Source: Bradyrhizobium sp. RP6
GTDB lineage: Bacteria > Pseudomonadota > Alphaproteobacteria > Rhizobiales > Xanthobacteraceae
Assembly (NCBI RefSeq): GCF_003837805.1
Contig: NZ_RQIT01000001.1
Span: forward strand, 372,001-436,000
DNA length: 64,000 nt
Direction: 5' to 3'
Shown here one piece after another: positions 7,413 through 14,435 of this stretch. The notes under the pieces were generated by a model. That model did no database searches and had not been told where the DNA came from. It worked only from the letters and a program-made list of their open reading frames with translations. A program made the position numbers and the translations under genes. Every line of letters begins with the position of its first letter. The first letter of the stretch is position 1.

Positions 7413-7780
7413 GTCACGGGCCTCCTAATCGCTACTGTAAGCCATCGCCGTTGAGGCGGACGACTTCCGCAACTGACTTGGAGCACCGTCATGAAGAAGT
7501 AAACCCCTTCTCTCATGTCACCTTTTTCGAGCCCTTAATCCAAGACCCGAAATTGTTCTGACGGCGGCTTTCGTACCCGCCCGGCAACGCAACAGAGTCG
7601 CTACCGTTCCGACGACCGCGATCCGCAAAAATGCCTTGAGAACAGCTAGGGAGCCGTGGGCGACACGGCTTTAAGAGACCCGCCGGGGAGACCCGCGCGG
7701 GTCTCATTGTGTTTAGACGGTGCCTTAACCACGAAACCTAGCGGCTGGGACTCGCGTTGCTTCGGCGGTAGGATCGAGAC
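7413..7780. other. Intergenic region between two prophage transcription units
   Basis: About 370 bases with no convincing gene. It holds the ribosome-binding site of the minus-strand secreted protein at its left edge and the AGGA site of the zinc-ribbon gene at its right edge. In between is the palindrome at 7688-7705. Promoters for both flanking genes are expected here but I cannot point to a convincing consensus. Confidence 0.5.
7688..7705. terminator. Perfect 18-bp palindrome, possible terminator
   Basis: GAGACCCGCGCGGGTCTC can form a 7-bp GC-rich stem with a four-base loop. A half copy, GAGACCCG, lies 14 bases upstream. The stem is followed on the plus strand by ATTGTGTTT, a weak T-rich tail. 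It could terminate transcription or be a protein-binding site; the first is slightly favoured. Confidence 0.4.
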
Positions 7781-8245
7781 ATGGCCCGCATCATCCGCAT
7801 GATGCCGCTCTCGGGCGGCGACCGTAAGCACTACGCGCGCGAGCTTGCCCGCACCGAGCGGCTGCACGCTGATCTTGAGGCGCGGATGCTCGCCGCATAT
7901 GAGGTCGCCCACCGGCTGGCCTGCGAAGAGTGGAACGCGCGGCGCTTCCTGGGCGGCGAGGTTGATCCCTCGCCGACCATCGGCGCGGCGATCTCGGCGG
8001 GCTTCACGCTGCTCGAAGTAAAATGCCCCGCCTGCCGCCACGTCGAGCGCGTGCCGTTGCCCGATCTCGTCTGGTCACGGGAGCGGCCGATCCACTCGCT
8101 TGCGGACGTGCTGTTCTGCCGACGCTGCCGGGTCGATAGCGGCGCAACGCGGCGACCGACGCTGATCTGCCTAGTCGCGCCGGGCACGGGCTCAGAGCCG
8201 CCTAAAACTCGCGCGAGAAGGCAGGGTGGGCGCGGTTCTTCTTGA
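7781..8245 (+). CDS. Zinc-ribbon-like small protein (154 residues), prophage accessory
   Basis: The N-terminal half is helical and basic (SGGDRKHYARELARTERLHA). Two CxxC knuckles follow, CPACRH (about residue 85) and CRRCRV (about residue 113), which together can bind one zinc. A helix-plus-ribbon plan suggests DNA or RNA binding, but no family name is certain. The ATG follows AGGA at good spacing. The last 15 codons lie antisense to a ligase-gene remnant on the minus strand (8201-8240). The C-terminus KTRARRQGGRGSS is thus partly the complement of that coding sequence, so the original 3' end overlapped a convergent ligase gene. Confidence 0.65.
   Translation: MARIIRMMPLSGGDRKHYARELARTERLHADLEARMLAAYEVAHRLACEEWNARRFLGGEVDPSPTIGAAISAGFTLLEVKCPACRHVERVPLPDLVWSRERPIHSLADVLFCRRCRVDSGATRRPTLICLVAPGTGSEPPKTRARRQGGRGSS
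8201..8240 (-). pseudogene. 3'-end remnant of a second ligase gene
   Basis: On the minus strand, codons read K-N-R-A-H-P-A-F-S-R-E-F-stop. The intact ligase downstream ends K-N-R-A-H-P-A-Y-S-R-E-F-stop. The two share an identical 20-mer (GCAGGGTGGGCGCGGTTCTT on the plus strand, at 8221-8240 and 9625-9644). Outside it they differ mainly at synonymous positions (GCC/GCA, CGC/AGG, TTT/TTC), as expected for diverged coding sequence. Upstream of about 8241 the similarity stops, so only the tail remains. Confidence 0.7.
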
Positions 8246-8264
8246 TCGGCCTTCGGGGCGGCTC

Positions 8265-9548
8265 CTAGGGCCTTCCGGCAGTATTTTCATGCCGACCCAG
8301 GTCGATGCCCTGGGCTTCCGCGCGCAACCGCACGTATCCTCGCATGATGTTTTCGCGGAACGCAAACCACCCGGAGCCGAATCCTGCCACGATTCTGGCG
8401 TGAGAATCCTTGCGCATTGCAAGATAGCGTTGATTCAACTGTTCTCGCGATAGCATCGACCTGCCTGTGCGCTTCATCATGATCCATTTGTACGACTGGT
8501 CGTAAATGTCGCTGATCTGACGTTTGTCGGAAGTGCTGTCGGCGAGCGCCCAAAGCGCCTCTTCATAGTCTTCTGTGTTTCGCGTTTTGCGAGTGGCTTT
8601 CTCATAGGCAGCCTGTAAGGCCGCTTCTGTTCTCTGAAGAGCGCCCGTGATGCCGATTTTGTAGTGATCGGCATTTGATCTCGTCACTTCGTCGGGGTCA
8701 TCGAACATCCCCCAAAAAAGACACTCTCCAATGAGATGAACGTAGTGAGGAAAGCCATCGCTCACTTGCCCGATGCGGATCAGCGCTTCCTCTTGAATTT
8801 CGATGTTGAGCTTCTTTGCGACGACCGTCAGAATTTTCCACAGATCGGAATAGTTCAAGCGCTTAAGCTCGATTGTCTCTAGGATGCGGCCTGCCGATGG
8901 ATGTGTCTGTAAAAGCTCAGACACGTCATGCATGATGCCGCAGAAGATAAAACGCACGTCTGCGTTTAGCTCAGGAATATTGCGGATGAACTCCGCAAAC
9001 TTCTCTCGCTCTGCTTGGCTCTCGATTCTCTCCATCTCATCCACGATGATGATCGTGGTGTTCGCTCTTTTCGCGGCGACGTACCGAATGATGTCAAGAG
9101 CCTCATTGAGCGATTGCGGCGCGGTTATATTGGAAGAAGCTTGCGTGCCATCGGACACGCCAATTCCGCCAAATCCGCCGGGCAAACTAAAGTTGAAGCC
9201 GCCCCCGGAAGCGGCTTTCTCAAGTCTCTGCTCGACGGGGATTAGTGCGTTGCCGATTGCTTGGATCGTTTGCCCGAAGTTGTTTGTGCGCCCGCACATG
9301 ACGTAGATCGGCAGGTTTTCTACGCCGGTATGCATGAAGGCGGTCGTGAGGGCGAGAGAAGTCTTACCGACGCCCCGATCACCGTAAATAAAAATCTGGC
9401 GGCCGGGCGAGCTAAATGCCCGGTCGATGGTGGTCAGGGTTCGCTCGCGCCCAAATAGGCGTTCTGGTGTCTTAATCGAATCCGAAGGCGTAAGGTTTTC
9501 GGAGAGAATGAGCTTCAAGTCTGCGTCGGTGATGCCGCGAATAGCCAT
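8265..9548 (-). CDS. AAA/STAND-like P-loop ATPase, prophage cargo
   Basis: A 427-residue single P-loop protein. Walker A is YGDRGVGKTS (residues 55-64), Walker B is IIIVDEME (about 166-173), and a sensor-1-like strand FIFCGIMHD lies near 200. A Gly-rich insertion (SGGGFNFSLPGGFGGIG, about 114-130) lies between them. The C-terminal part (EDYEEALWALADSTSDKRQI and on) looks winged-helix-like. The fold resembles ORC/Cdc6-type or STAND ATPases, often used in defence or replication control. By eye the gene is clearly more AT-rich than its neighbours, and it lies alone between two ligase 3' ends. No effector domain is obvious, so a defence role is a hypothesis. Confidence 0.75.
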   Translation of the reverse strand: MAIRGITDADLKLILSENLTPSDSIKTPERLFGRERTLTTIDRAFSSPGRQIFIYGDRGVGKTSLALTTAFMHTGVENLPIYVMCGRTNNFGQTIQAIGNALIPVEQRLEKAASGGGFNFSLPGGFGGIGVSDGTQASSNITAPQSLNEALDIIRYVAAKRANTTIIIVDEMERIESQAEREKFAEFIRNIPELNADVRFIFCGIMHDVSELLQTHPSAGRILETIELKRLNYSDLWKILTVVAKKLNIEIQEEALIRIGQVSDGFPHYVHLIGECLFWGMFDDPDEVTRSNADHYKIGITGALQRTEAALQAAYEKATRKTRNTEDYEEALWALADSTSDKRQISDIYDQSYKWIMMKRTGRSMLSREQLNQRYLAMRKDSHARIVAGFGSGWFAFRENIMRGYVRLRAEAQGIDLGRHENTAGRP

Positions 9549-9591
9549 CGGAACCTCGATTCGCGGCGATTGTAGCGGGTTCCATAGGGTT

Positions 9592-9606
9592 GGCTACCCG
9601 GTAGCC
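9592..9606. terminator. Short perfect palindrome at the ligase 3' end
   Basis: GGCTACC-C-GGTAGCC, two 7-base arms around one base, abuts the ligase stop codon (complement of 9606-9608). Read on the minus strand it follows the ligase gene and precedes the ATPase start by about 45 bases. It may attenuate read-through or mark the junction of the inserted segment. No T-tract follows. Confidence 0.35.
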
Positions 9607-9644
9607 TAGAACTCCCTCGAATATGCAGGGTGGGCGCGGTTCTT
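9605..9644 (-). repeat. Ligase-tail repeat, intact copy
   Basis: These 40 bases pair with 8201-8240 as a diverged direct repeat bracketing the ATPase gene. Here the sequence is the functional 3' end of the ligase gene. The shared part is the 20-mer at 9625-9644, and the rest matches at roughly three positions in four. Confidence 0.7.
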
Positions 9645-10193
9645 GATCTTGCGCCAATCGCATGTGCGGGGCCGGTAGCGGGTCTCGCGGCGCTTCGAGA
9701 CGATGCCTTCGAGCCCGGCCTTGCACGCCGCCTTGAACAGGCCGGGTCCTAGCTCGCCCGGTTGGAACGGGGCGGCGAAGATCGCGGCCGTGGGATCGGG
9801 GAGAAGCCGACCCAGGCGATCCTTGCGCTCGAATAGGGGGAGTTCCCGAAGGTCGTCACCGTCGAGCGCCAAGAGGTCGAAGGCGTAGAGTTGGGCTTCC
9901 GAGTTCCGCCGGTTGCCGTGGAGGGCGTCGAAGTCTGCGTCGCCGGTCTCGGTCAGGATCACGATCTCGCCGTCGAGCACGAAGCGCTTGGCGCGGAGCT
10001 TCAGGGCGGCCTCGACGATCAGCGGGTAGCGCCACGTCCAATCGAGGCCAGACTTGGACCGTAGCCGCACGTTGTCGTCGTCGCGTTCGAGAAGACCGCG
10101 ATAGCCGTCGAGCTTGATTTCGTGTATCCATTCGGGACCGGCCGGTGCGGCCGTCACGGCCTTCGGCGAGCAATACTCGATACGCTTTTGCAT
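9606..10193 (-). CDS. Minimal ATP-dependent DNA ligase (nucleotidyltransferase domain only)
   Basis: A 195-residue protein with the core motifs of LigD-type ATP-dependent ligases. Motif I is EIKLDGYRG with the adenylated Lys at about residue 27. Motif III is FVLDGEIVIL (about 71-80) and a YAFDLLALDGDD block follows. Motif IV is LEGIVSKRRETRYRP, and motif V is DWRKIKNRAHP. The chain ends there, so the usual C-terminal OB-fold of about 100 residues is absent. It could need a partner, act weakly on nicks, or be a degraded ligase kept by the phage. It is the last prophage gene before the presumed attR. Confidence 0.75.
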   Translation of the reverse strand: MQKRIEYCSPKAVTAAPAGPEWIHEIKLDGYRGLLERDDDNVRLRSKSGLDWTWRYPLIVEAALKLRAKRFVLDGEIVILTETGDADFDALHGNRRNSEAQLYAFDLLALDGDDLRELPLFERKDRLGRLLPDPTAAIFAAPFQPGELGPGLFKAACKAGLEGIVSKRRETRYRPRTCDWRKIKNRAHPAYSREF

Positions 10194-10270
10194 GTGGCGG
10201 ATGTAGGCACCGGCAGGACGGAAATGGAGTCCCGGCGCACCGGAATCGGGGTGCGCTACTGTGATACAAA

Positions 10271-10288
10271 TTGGGATTAATTTGGGAT
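10271..10288. other. Tandem TTGGGAT motifs, possible integrase arm sites
   Basis: TTGGGAT occurs at 10271-10277 and 10282-10288, eleven bases apart, about one helical turn, in an AT-rich stretch between the ligase gene and the tRNA-like sequence. Short phased repeats beside a tRNA end are typical of tyrosine-recombinase arm sites. The evidence is pattern only. Confidence 0.35.
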
Positions 10289-10351
10289 ACAGGGCGAGGT
10301 CTTCAGGCGAAATTACCGAATGAAATCAATAGGTAATAGCCCAACTTGGTT

Positions 10352-10367
10352 CCCTCCGAGCGCACCA
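10352..10367 (+). other. tRNA 3'-end-like sequence, candidate attR
   Basis: CCCTCCGAGCGCACCA fits exactly the last 16 bases of a tRNA gene: 5 bases of T-stem (CCCTC), 7 of acceptor stem (CGAGCGC), a discriminator A and CCA. No 5' half, D-arm or anticodon arm lies upstream, so it is not a whole gene. A prophage integrated into a tRNA leaves such a partial copy at its distal end, and the phage genes do lie to its left. An acceptor stem beginning GCGCTCG would fit some tRNA-Arg genes, but the species is uncertain. Confidence 0.5.
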
Positions 10368-10384
10368 AGGGCGATAAGCCTCTG

Positions 10385-10510
10385 TTACGAAAAAAGATTT
10401 CGCGGCTTCTCCTCTCGTCCTGTTGCTCCAGACCGCGAACGTGCCTTCGGCGGCATCCTTCGCTTCCCGATCTTGCGCGTCTCGAGCGCTGGTCCCTTTG
10501 GCTTGGTCAT
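10385..10510 (-). CDS. Small basic hypothetical protein (41 residues)
   Basis: From the ATG at 10510 the frame reads MTKPKGPALETRKIGKRRMP, a lysine/arginine-rich start, and it ends EEKPRNLFS. The composition is even and unlike a random high-GC frame. It lies just beyond the presumed attachment site, on the chromosomal side. The ribosome-binding site is weak. The small size keeps confidence low. Confidence 0.35.
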   Translation of the reverse strand: MTKPKGPALETRKIGKRRMPPKARSRSGATGREEKPRNLFS

Positions 10511-10587
10511 GTTTTCAGTAGGCCAATTCCTCGCCAGGGAAACCTTGGCTCGCTCGTGAGAGAGCACTGGCGTAGCCACGCATGAAC

Positions 10588-11802
10588 TCAAACAAGCGTC
10601 ATAGTCATGCCCGCGGCAGCGCTGAAGGCGACGACGATGAGCGGAGGGGCGCGCCAGGCGATCAGCAGGACGAAGCCGACAAGAGCGATGCCGAAGTCGC
10701 GTGGCGAATGCACGGTCGTCGTCCATAGCGGATCGTACAGCGCAGCGCCGAGCACGCCGACCACGGCGGCGTTGACGCCCCGCATCATGGCCTGGGCACC
10801 GGCGCGTTTCCGGAACGTGTCCCAGAACGGGAGGGCGCCGAGCAGGATCAGAATTCCTGGCAGGAAGATGCCGATGAGGCCGAGCGCCGCGCCGGCGAGC
10901 CCGTGCGGCTCAGGAGAGACCACCGTGCCGAGATAGGCTGCGAAGGTGAAGAGCGGGCCCGGGACCGCCTGCGCAGCGCCGTAGCCGGCGAGGAAGGCGT
11001 CGTCGCTCAACCAGCCGGGGGCGACGAAGGCCTCGCGCAGCAGCGGTAGCACGACGTGACCACCGCCGAAGACAAGGGCGCCGGAGCGATAGAACGCATC
11101 GAACAGCGCGACGCCCGTGGATCCCGTCAGGCCTCGCAGCGCGGGCAGCCCAGCCAACAGGACGAAGAACATCCCGAGCGTGATCAGGCCCACGGTCCGC
11201 GACACCCGGATTTCAACGTGTCCGGACGCTGCCGGCACCTCGCTGCGGCACAGCCACGGGCCGGCGAGCCCGCCGAGAACGATTGCGCCGATCTGGGCGA
11301 TCGAAGCGGTGCTGAAGAGTATAATCAATGCCGCAATCACCGCGATCGACGCACGCTCCCGGTCGGGACAGAGATTGCGCGCCATGCCCCAGACCGCCTG
11401 TGCCACGATGGCGACGGCGGTCAGCTTGAGCCCGTGGAGCAGGCCGGCGCCAACCGACCCGCTCAGTGCACTGGCGCCGTAGGCAAACAGGACGAGGATC
11501 ACGGCTGAGGGGAGGGTGAATCCGGTCCAGGCTGCGAGCGCGCCCAGGTAGCCTGCCCGCATCAATCCAATCGAGAAGCCGACCTGGCTGCTGGCCGGGC
11601 CCGGCAGGAACTGGCACAGCCCGACCAGATCGGCGTAGGCGTGCTCGTCGATCCACTTCCGCCGCACGACGAACTCATCGCGGAAGTAGCCGATATGCGC
11701 GATCGGACCGCCGAAGCAGGTCAGCCCCAATTTGAGGAAGATCAGGAGCACTTCGGCAGGCGAGGTGGCGCTCTTGTTGTCCTCGATCGCGTCGTCGCTC
11801 AT
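10588..11802 (-). CDS. chrA: Chromate transporter ChrA
   Basis: A 404-residue membrane protein of the CHR family, made of two homologous halves. Each opens with the family signature: FLKLGLTCFGGPIAHIGYFRDEFV and LCQFLPGPASSQVGFSIG in the first half; FGGGHVVLPLLREAFVAPGW and AAQAVPGPLFTFAAYLG in the second. It should export chromate and so confer resistance. The start at 11802 is chosen because GGAGGA sits six bases upstream; the frame is open for 15 more codons. Relics of other genes separate it from a PadR regulator (12637-12939); PadR genes are often linked to chrA, so regulation by it is plausible. Confidence 0.92.
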   Translation of the reverse strand: MSDDAIEDNKSATSPAEVLLIFLKLGLTCFGGPIAHIGYFRDEFVVRRKWIDEHAYADLVGLCQFLPGPASSQVGFSIGLMRAGYLGALAAWTGFTLPSAVILVLFAYGASALSGSVGAGLLHGLKLTAVAIVAQAVWGMARNLCPDRERASIAVIAALIILFSTASIAQIGAIVLGGLAGPWLCRSEVPAASGHVEIRVSRTVGLITLGMFFVLLAGLPALRGLTGSTGVALFDAFYRSGALVFGGGHVVLPLLREAFVAPGWLSDDAFLAGYGAAQAVPGPLFTFAAYLGTVVSPEPHGLAGAALGLIGIFLPGILILLGALPFWDTFRKRAGAQAMMRGVNAAVVGVLGAALYDPLWTTTVHSPRDFGIALVGFVLLIAWRAPPLIVVAFSAAAGMTMTLV

Positions 11803-11904
11803 GACTTGTCCTCCGTCCCGCATCGTTCCAGTCGTTCTAGCGGTCATCGAATTTCGATAAAAGGCGATTGTCTCAGCGGTTCTAGATCATGCGAGCTCGC
11901 CGGG

Positions 11905-12045
11905 ATGGCGCTGTTGAACCAGCATGGCCGTGTGGCAGAAGCGATCGGATCGTGCGTGCTCTTGGCGCGCAATGGGAAGGTCATAACGCCGTCGTGGTCG
12001 GAAGGCGCACTCGAGACCATCATGATCGACATCATTGAAGAGCTG
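11905..12045 (+). pseudogene. Class IV aminotransferase fragment
   Basis: The frame from 11905 reads MALLNQHGRVAEAIGSCVLL and continues ARNGKVITPSWSEGALETI. This matches the C-terminal half of branched-chain or D-amino-acid aminotransferases, where G-x-V-A-E-x-x-x-x-N/C-x-F/L-L-x-x-x-G-x-x-x-T-P is conserved. The N-terminal half with the PLP lysine is missing. After about 12045 the family resemblance stops and another frame carries an unrelated relic. Confidence 0.6.
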
Positions 12046-12311
12046 CAAGACAAACGATCTTCGGCGCAGGAGGAAGCGACAATTTCGTGTTCAATGAGAA
12101 TTTTGGCACCGCAACAATCGGCGATTTCGATGTCGATAATGATACGATAGCGATCAGTCGTAACTTGTTCGGCAGTGTTGCCGAGATCTTGGCTGCAGCA
12201 ACCGACGCCGGCCCGGACACGATCATTACATCGCCCGCCACTCAGGATGCCATTGTGCTGAAGGGGGTATCACCAGCGCAGCTGCATGGCTTCGAGTTCC
12301 AGTTGCTCTGA
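12039..12311 (+). pseudogene. C-terminal relic of an RTX/haemolysin-type calcium-binding protein
   Basis: The frame reads TIFGAGGSDNFVFNENFGTA, TIGDFDVDNDTIAIS, then LFGSVAEILAAATDAGPDTI and IVLKGVSPAQLHGFEFQLL. G-x-G-G-x-D-x-F is the last RTX nonapeptide. The following block is the usual C-terminal domain of large secreted rhizobial calcium-binding proteins. The preceding in-frame stop is at 12036-12038, so thousands of bases of repeat protein are missing. No start codon or ribosome-binding site is convincing. Confidence 0.6.
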
Positions 12312-12338
12312 CCGTCGAGGGCTTTGGGTTAGGCGATC

Positions 12339-12633
12339 CGAGAACCCTCCCGGCTGCACAGGGTCTTCACCGTCGTCAGGGGCAAGCGGTACCGTCTGGT
12401 GCTGAACAACAATAGCGGCGAGGAGCATCCCATGCCCCTGCATCGCCACTCGTTCGAGATCACGAAGGTAGGAACAAGCCGACCGCCGGGGTGATCAAGG
12501 ACACGATCAGCATGCCGAAATACTCCACGGCCGAGGTCGATTTCGCCGCCGACGGCCCCGGACCGACCTCGTTCCACCGCCATCATCAAACCACATGGAC
12601 GAAGGCTTCGCCGGGCTGATCACATATGCATGA
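12339..12633 (+). pseudogene. C-terminal relic of a multicopper oxidase, with frameshifts
   Basis: Frame A (about 12360-12470) reads VFTVVRGKRYRLVLNNNSGE then EHPMPLHRHSFEITKVG, a copper-site block with H-P-x-x-L-H-R-H. After a shift near 12470, frame B reads KPTAGVIKDTISMPKYSTAE and VDFAADGPGPTSFHRHHQ. A second shift near 12590 restores HMDEGFAGLITYA-stop. Intact oxidases read 'FHCHQQxHMDxGF' here, so one Cu-ligand Cys is lost too. Two frameshifts and a missing N-terminal two thirds make this a clear pseudogene. Confidence 0.75.
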
Positions 12634-12636
12634 TCG

Positions 12637-12939
12637 CTACTTCTTGAGGGCCTCGCCGGTGAACTCGAGGACCCGCGACTTGGCCAATGCGAGTCCGCGC
12701 TTGCCGAGCGGCGTCGCCCGATAGAGGGTGCGTGCCGTTCGTCCGGGATGCTCTTTGCGCGACCGCAGATAGCCTTTCCGCTCCATGCCATGAAGCAGCG
12801 GATAGAGCGTCCCGGGGCTGAGCTTGTAGCCGTGGCGAGCCAGCTCTTCGATCATCCACTGGCCATAGATTTCATGTTCCGCGGCGTGGTGCAGAATGTG
12901 CAGCCTGATGAATCCCGTGAGCAAATCCTTGTACTTCAT
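12637..12939 (-). CDS. PadR-family transcriptional regulator
   Basis: A 100-residue PadR protein. The winged helix-turn-helix runs from LLTGFIRLHILHHAAEHEIYG through the recognition element KLSPGTLYPLLHGMERKGYL to the wing TARTLYRATPLGKRGL. It is the short PadR-s2 type, with almost no C-terminal dimerisation domain. Such proteins repress adjacent stress or efflux genes and release on ligand binding. Transcription is away from the EcfG promoter at 12965 and towards the multicopper oxidase relic. The nearest intact same-strand target is chrA, 0.8 kb downstream. Confidence 0.85.
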   Translation of the reverse strand: MKYKDLLTGFIRLHILHHAAEHEIYGQWMIEELARHGYKLSPGTLYPLLHGMERKGYLRSRKEHPGRTARTLYRATPLGKRGLALAKSRVLEFTGEALKK

Positions 12940-12964
12940 GTTCCCGTTATCGGATTTCGTAATT

Positions 12965-12989
12965 GGAACGACGCTCGTGACGGTCCGTT
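12965..12989 (+). promoter_or_regulatory. EcfG-type (general stress response) promoter
   Basis: GGAAC at 12965-12969, 16 bases, then CGTT at 12986-12989: a perfect match to the alphaproteobacterial EcfG/SigT consensus. It points to the small gene at 13054, leaving about 60 bases of leader. The pattern and spacing are exact; use in vivo is inferred. Confidence 0.7.
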
Positions 12990-13053
12990 AACTCGGCGTC
13001 CCGCCGGAGCTCCTGTGTCCGGCGGAGGCATATTAGGAGCGAGGAGACAGGCC

Positions 13054-13263
13054 ATGGCAAGTGCGGCAGATCGCGATCCCCGGCACCATACGCAGAAGAT
13101 GCAGAAGACGCTTGCGGACATTCGGAACCATCTGCGCGAGGACATCGAGAAGGTCGACGAACCGCAGTTGAAGGCGATGTTCGAGACGTCCGCCGAAGTC
13201 CTCGGTGGGCTCGAGAAGGCCTTCAAGGACTACGAACAGAAGAACGAGAAAGCCTGGCGCTGA
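13054..13263 (+). CDS. Small helical protein, probable general-stress gene
   Basis: A 69-residue, charged, probably all-helical protein (QKMQKTLADIRNHLREDIEK, FETSAEVLGGLEKAFKDYEQ, KNEKAWR). It has no membrane segment, cysteine or catalytic motif. GAGGAG lies eight bases before the ATG and a perfect EcfG promoter about 65 bases upstream, so expression in stationary phase or stress is likely. Proteins of this kind recur in Bradyrhizobium, but I cannot name a family. Function unknown. Confidence 0.72.
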   Translation: MASAADRDPRHHTQKMQKTLADIRNHLREDIEKVDEPQLKAMFETSAEVLGGLEKAFKDYEQKNEKAWR

Positions 13264-13444
13264 GGCGGGTGAGCCCGGGAAGGGTTGGGTCTACGCGCTG
13301 AACACCGCAAGGGGCGAGATTGGTGCGCCTCTTCGGCGAGCTATCCACGTATGCTGCCTGCGAGCACACCGATGATGGCGCCGGCGCCAGCATTGAAAGG
13401 TCGGATCTCTGCCGAGCAGCGCAGAGGTCAAGGCCAACCCGGCG

Positions 13445-14317
13445 CTACGGTCCAGGCTTTTGGGCGCGATCCATTTCCGCCGCGGGCATCCCGACCCTCG
13501 TCGGATGGCTGAATATCTCGAACTCGTTTCCCCGTGCGATGCCGACAAGCGTGATGCCGGTGGCTTCGGCTGTCCGGACTGCAAGTGCCGTCGGCGCTGA
13601 CATGCCAACGACGATGCCGGAACCGATCGCCGCCGTTTTCTGCACCATCTCGACCGATATCCGGCTGGTGAGGATGACGGCGCCCTTGCATCCGGATCTC
13701 CCCTCCAGGGCGAGAGCGCCCGCAAGCTTGTCGAGCGCGTTGTGGCGACCCACGTCCTCGCGGACCAGCATGGTCCCTCCGTCCGGCTCGAAGAAACCCG
13801 CGGCATGGGTGGCGCGAGTCCAGTGATTGAGGACTTGAGACCCGGTGAGGGCCGCAATCGCCGTGCCGATCTGTTCGGAGGTGAGACACGTGCCGTGCTC
13901 GACGGCTTGCGCGATCCGGCCCGCTTCGCGCAAGCTGTCGATGCCGCACAGTCCGCACCCCGTCGGCCCGACGAGCTGCCGCCGTCGCTCCTTCAGCCGG
14001 CGCCCCGCGCCCGGTCGCAGCCAGAGACGCAGTTCGATGCCGTCGGGACCGGGCACGACCGTGAGTTCCTCGATCTCGCCGATGTCGCGAATGATCCCTT
14101 CGGTGAGACTAAAACCCCGGGCGAGGTCGGGCAGATCGGCCGGGGTGGCCATCAGAACGGCGGCTGTCGTTCCGTCGTAGACGAGTGCCACGGGACATTC
14201 CTCAGCCATGACGCGCGTATCACGCGCGCCGCTCGAGGTCAGCCTTGGCATATTGACCGCGGCCGCGGCCGCGGGCGTCGATGCGTGATTGCGTGCGCCA
14301 AATTGAGAGCCGTGCAT
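13445..14317 (-). CDS. fdhD: Formate dehydrogenase accessory sulfurtransferase FdhD
   Basis: A 290-residue FdhD. The signature is TGCGLCGIDSL with redox Cys121 and Cys124, which receive sulfur from a desulfurase and pass it to the Mo-bis-MGD cofactor. Other family blocks are present: MAEECPVALVYDG, FSLTEGII, HAAGFFEPDG, VREDVGRHNALDKLAGA and LTSRISVEMVQKTAAIGSGI. An internal ATG at 14251 could be the true start, since the first 22 residues are low-complexity. It is divergent from the molybdoenzyme gene at 14436, which is its probable client. Confidence 0.92.
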   Translation of the reverse strand: MHGSQFGARNHASTPAAAAAVNMPRLTSSGARDTRVMAEECPVALVYDGTTAAVLMATPADLPDLARGFSLTEGIIRDIGEIEELTVVPGPDGIELRLWLRPGAGRRLKERRRQLVGPTGCGLCGIDSLREAGRIAQAVEHGTCLTSEQIGTAIAALTGSQVLNHWTRATHAAGFFEPDGGTMLVREDVGRHNALDKLAGALALEGRSGCKGAVILTSRISVEMVQKTAAIGSGIVVGMSAPTALAVRTAEATGITLVGIARGNEFEIFSHPTRVGMPAAEMDRAQKPGP

Positions 14318-14435
14318 GGATGCTCGTCCTGCGTCCCGTCATGACGCGCAAGCCGGCGCAAAGGTTCCGAGCGCTCAGGAACTTGCGAAGGCATCTCGGG
14401 TTCTGGGTGCGGGGCCTGCAATCGAAGGAAACGTC

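Noticed and set aside
7513..7707. 64-residue minus-strand frame in the prophage intergenic region
   Set aside because: No ribosome-binding site, begins within the palindrome at 7688, and has no conserved pattern.
8265..9548. The ATPase as an integrase or transposition helper
   Set aside because: No recombinase partner or terminal repeats typical of Tn7/Mu-type elements; only the ligase-tail repeats flank it.
10348..10367. A complete tRNA gene
   Set aside because: Only the last 16 bases fit a tRNA; no D-arm or anticodon arm is found upstream, so it is treated as an attachment remnant.
1..10367. Mu-like (transposable) prophage
   Set aside because: Tail genes U, X and D are P2-like and the right end abuts a tRNA-like site rather than Mu-type ends; the left end is not visible.
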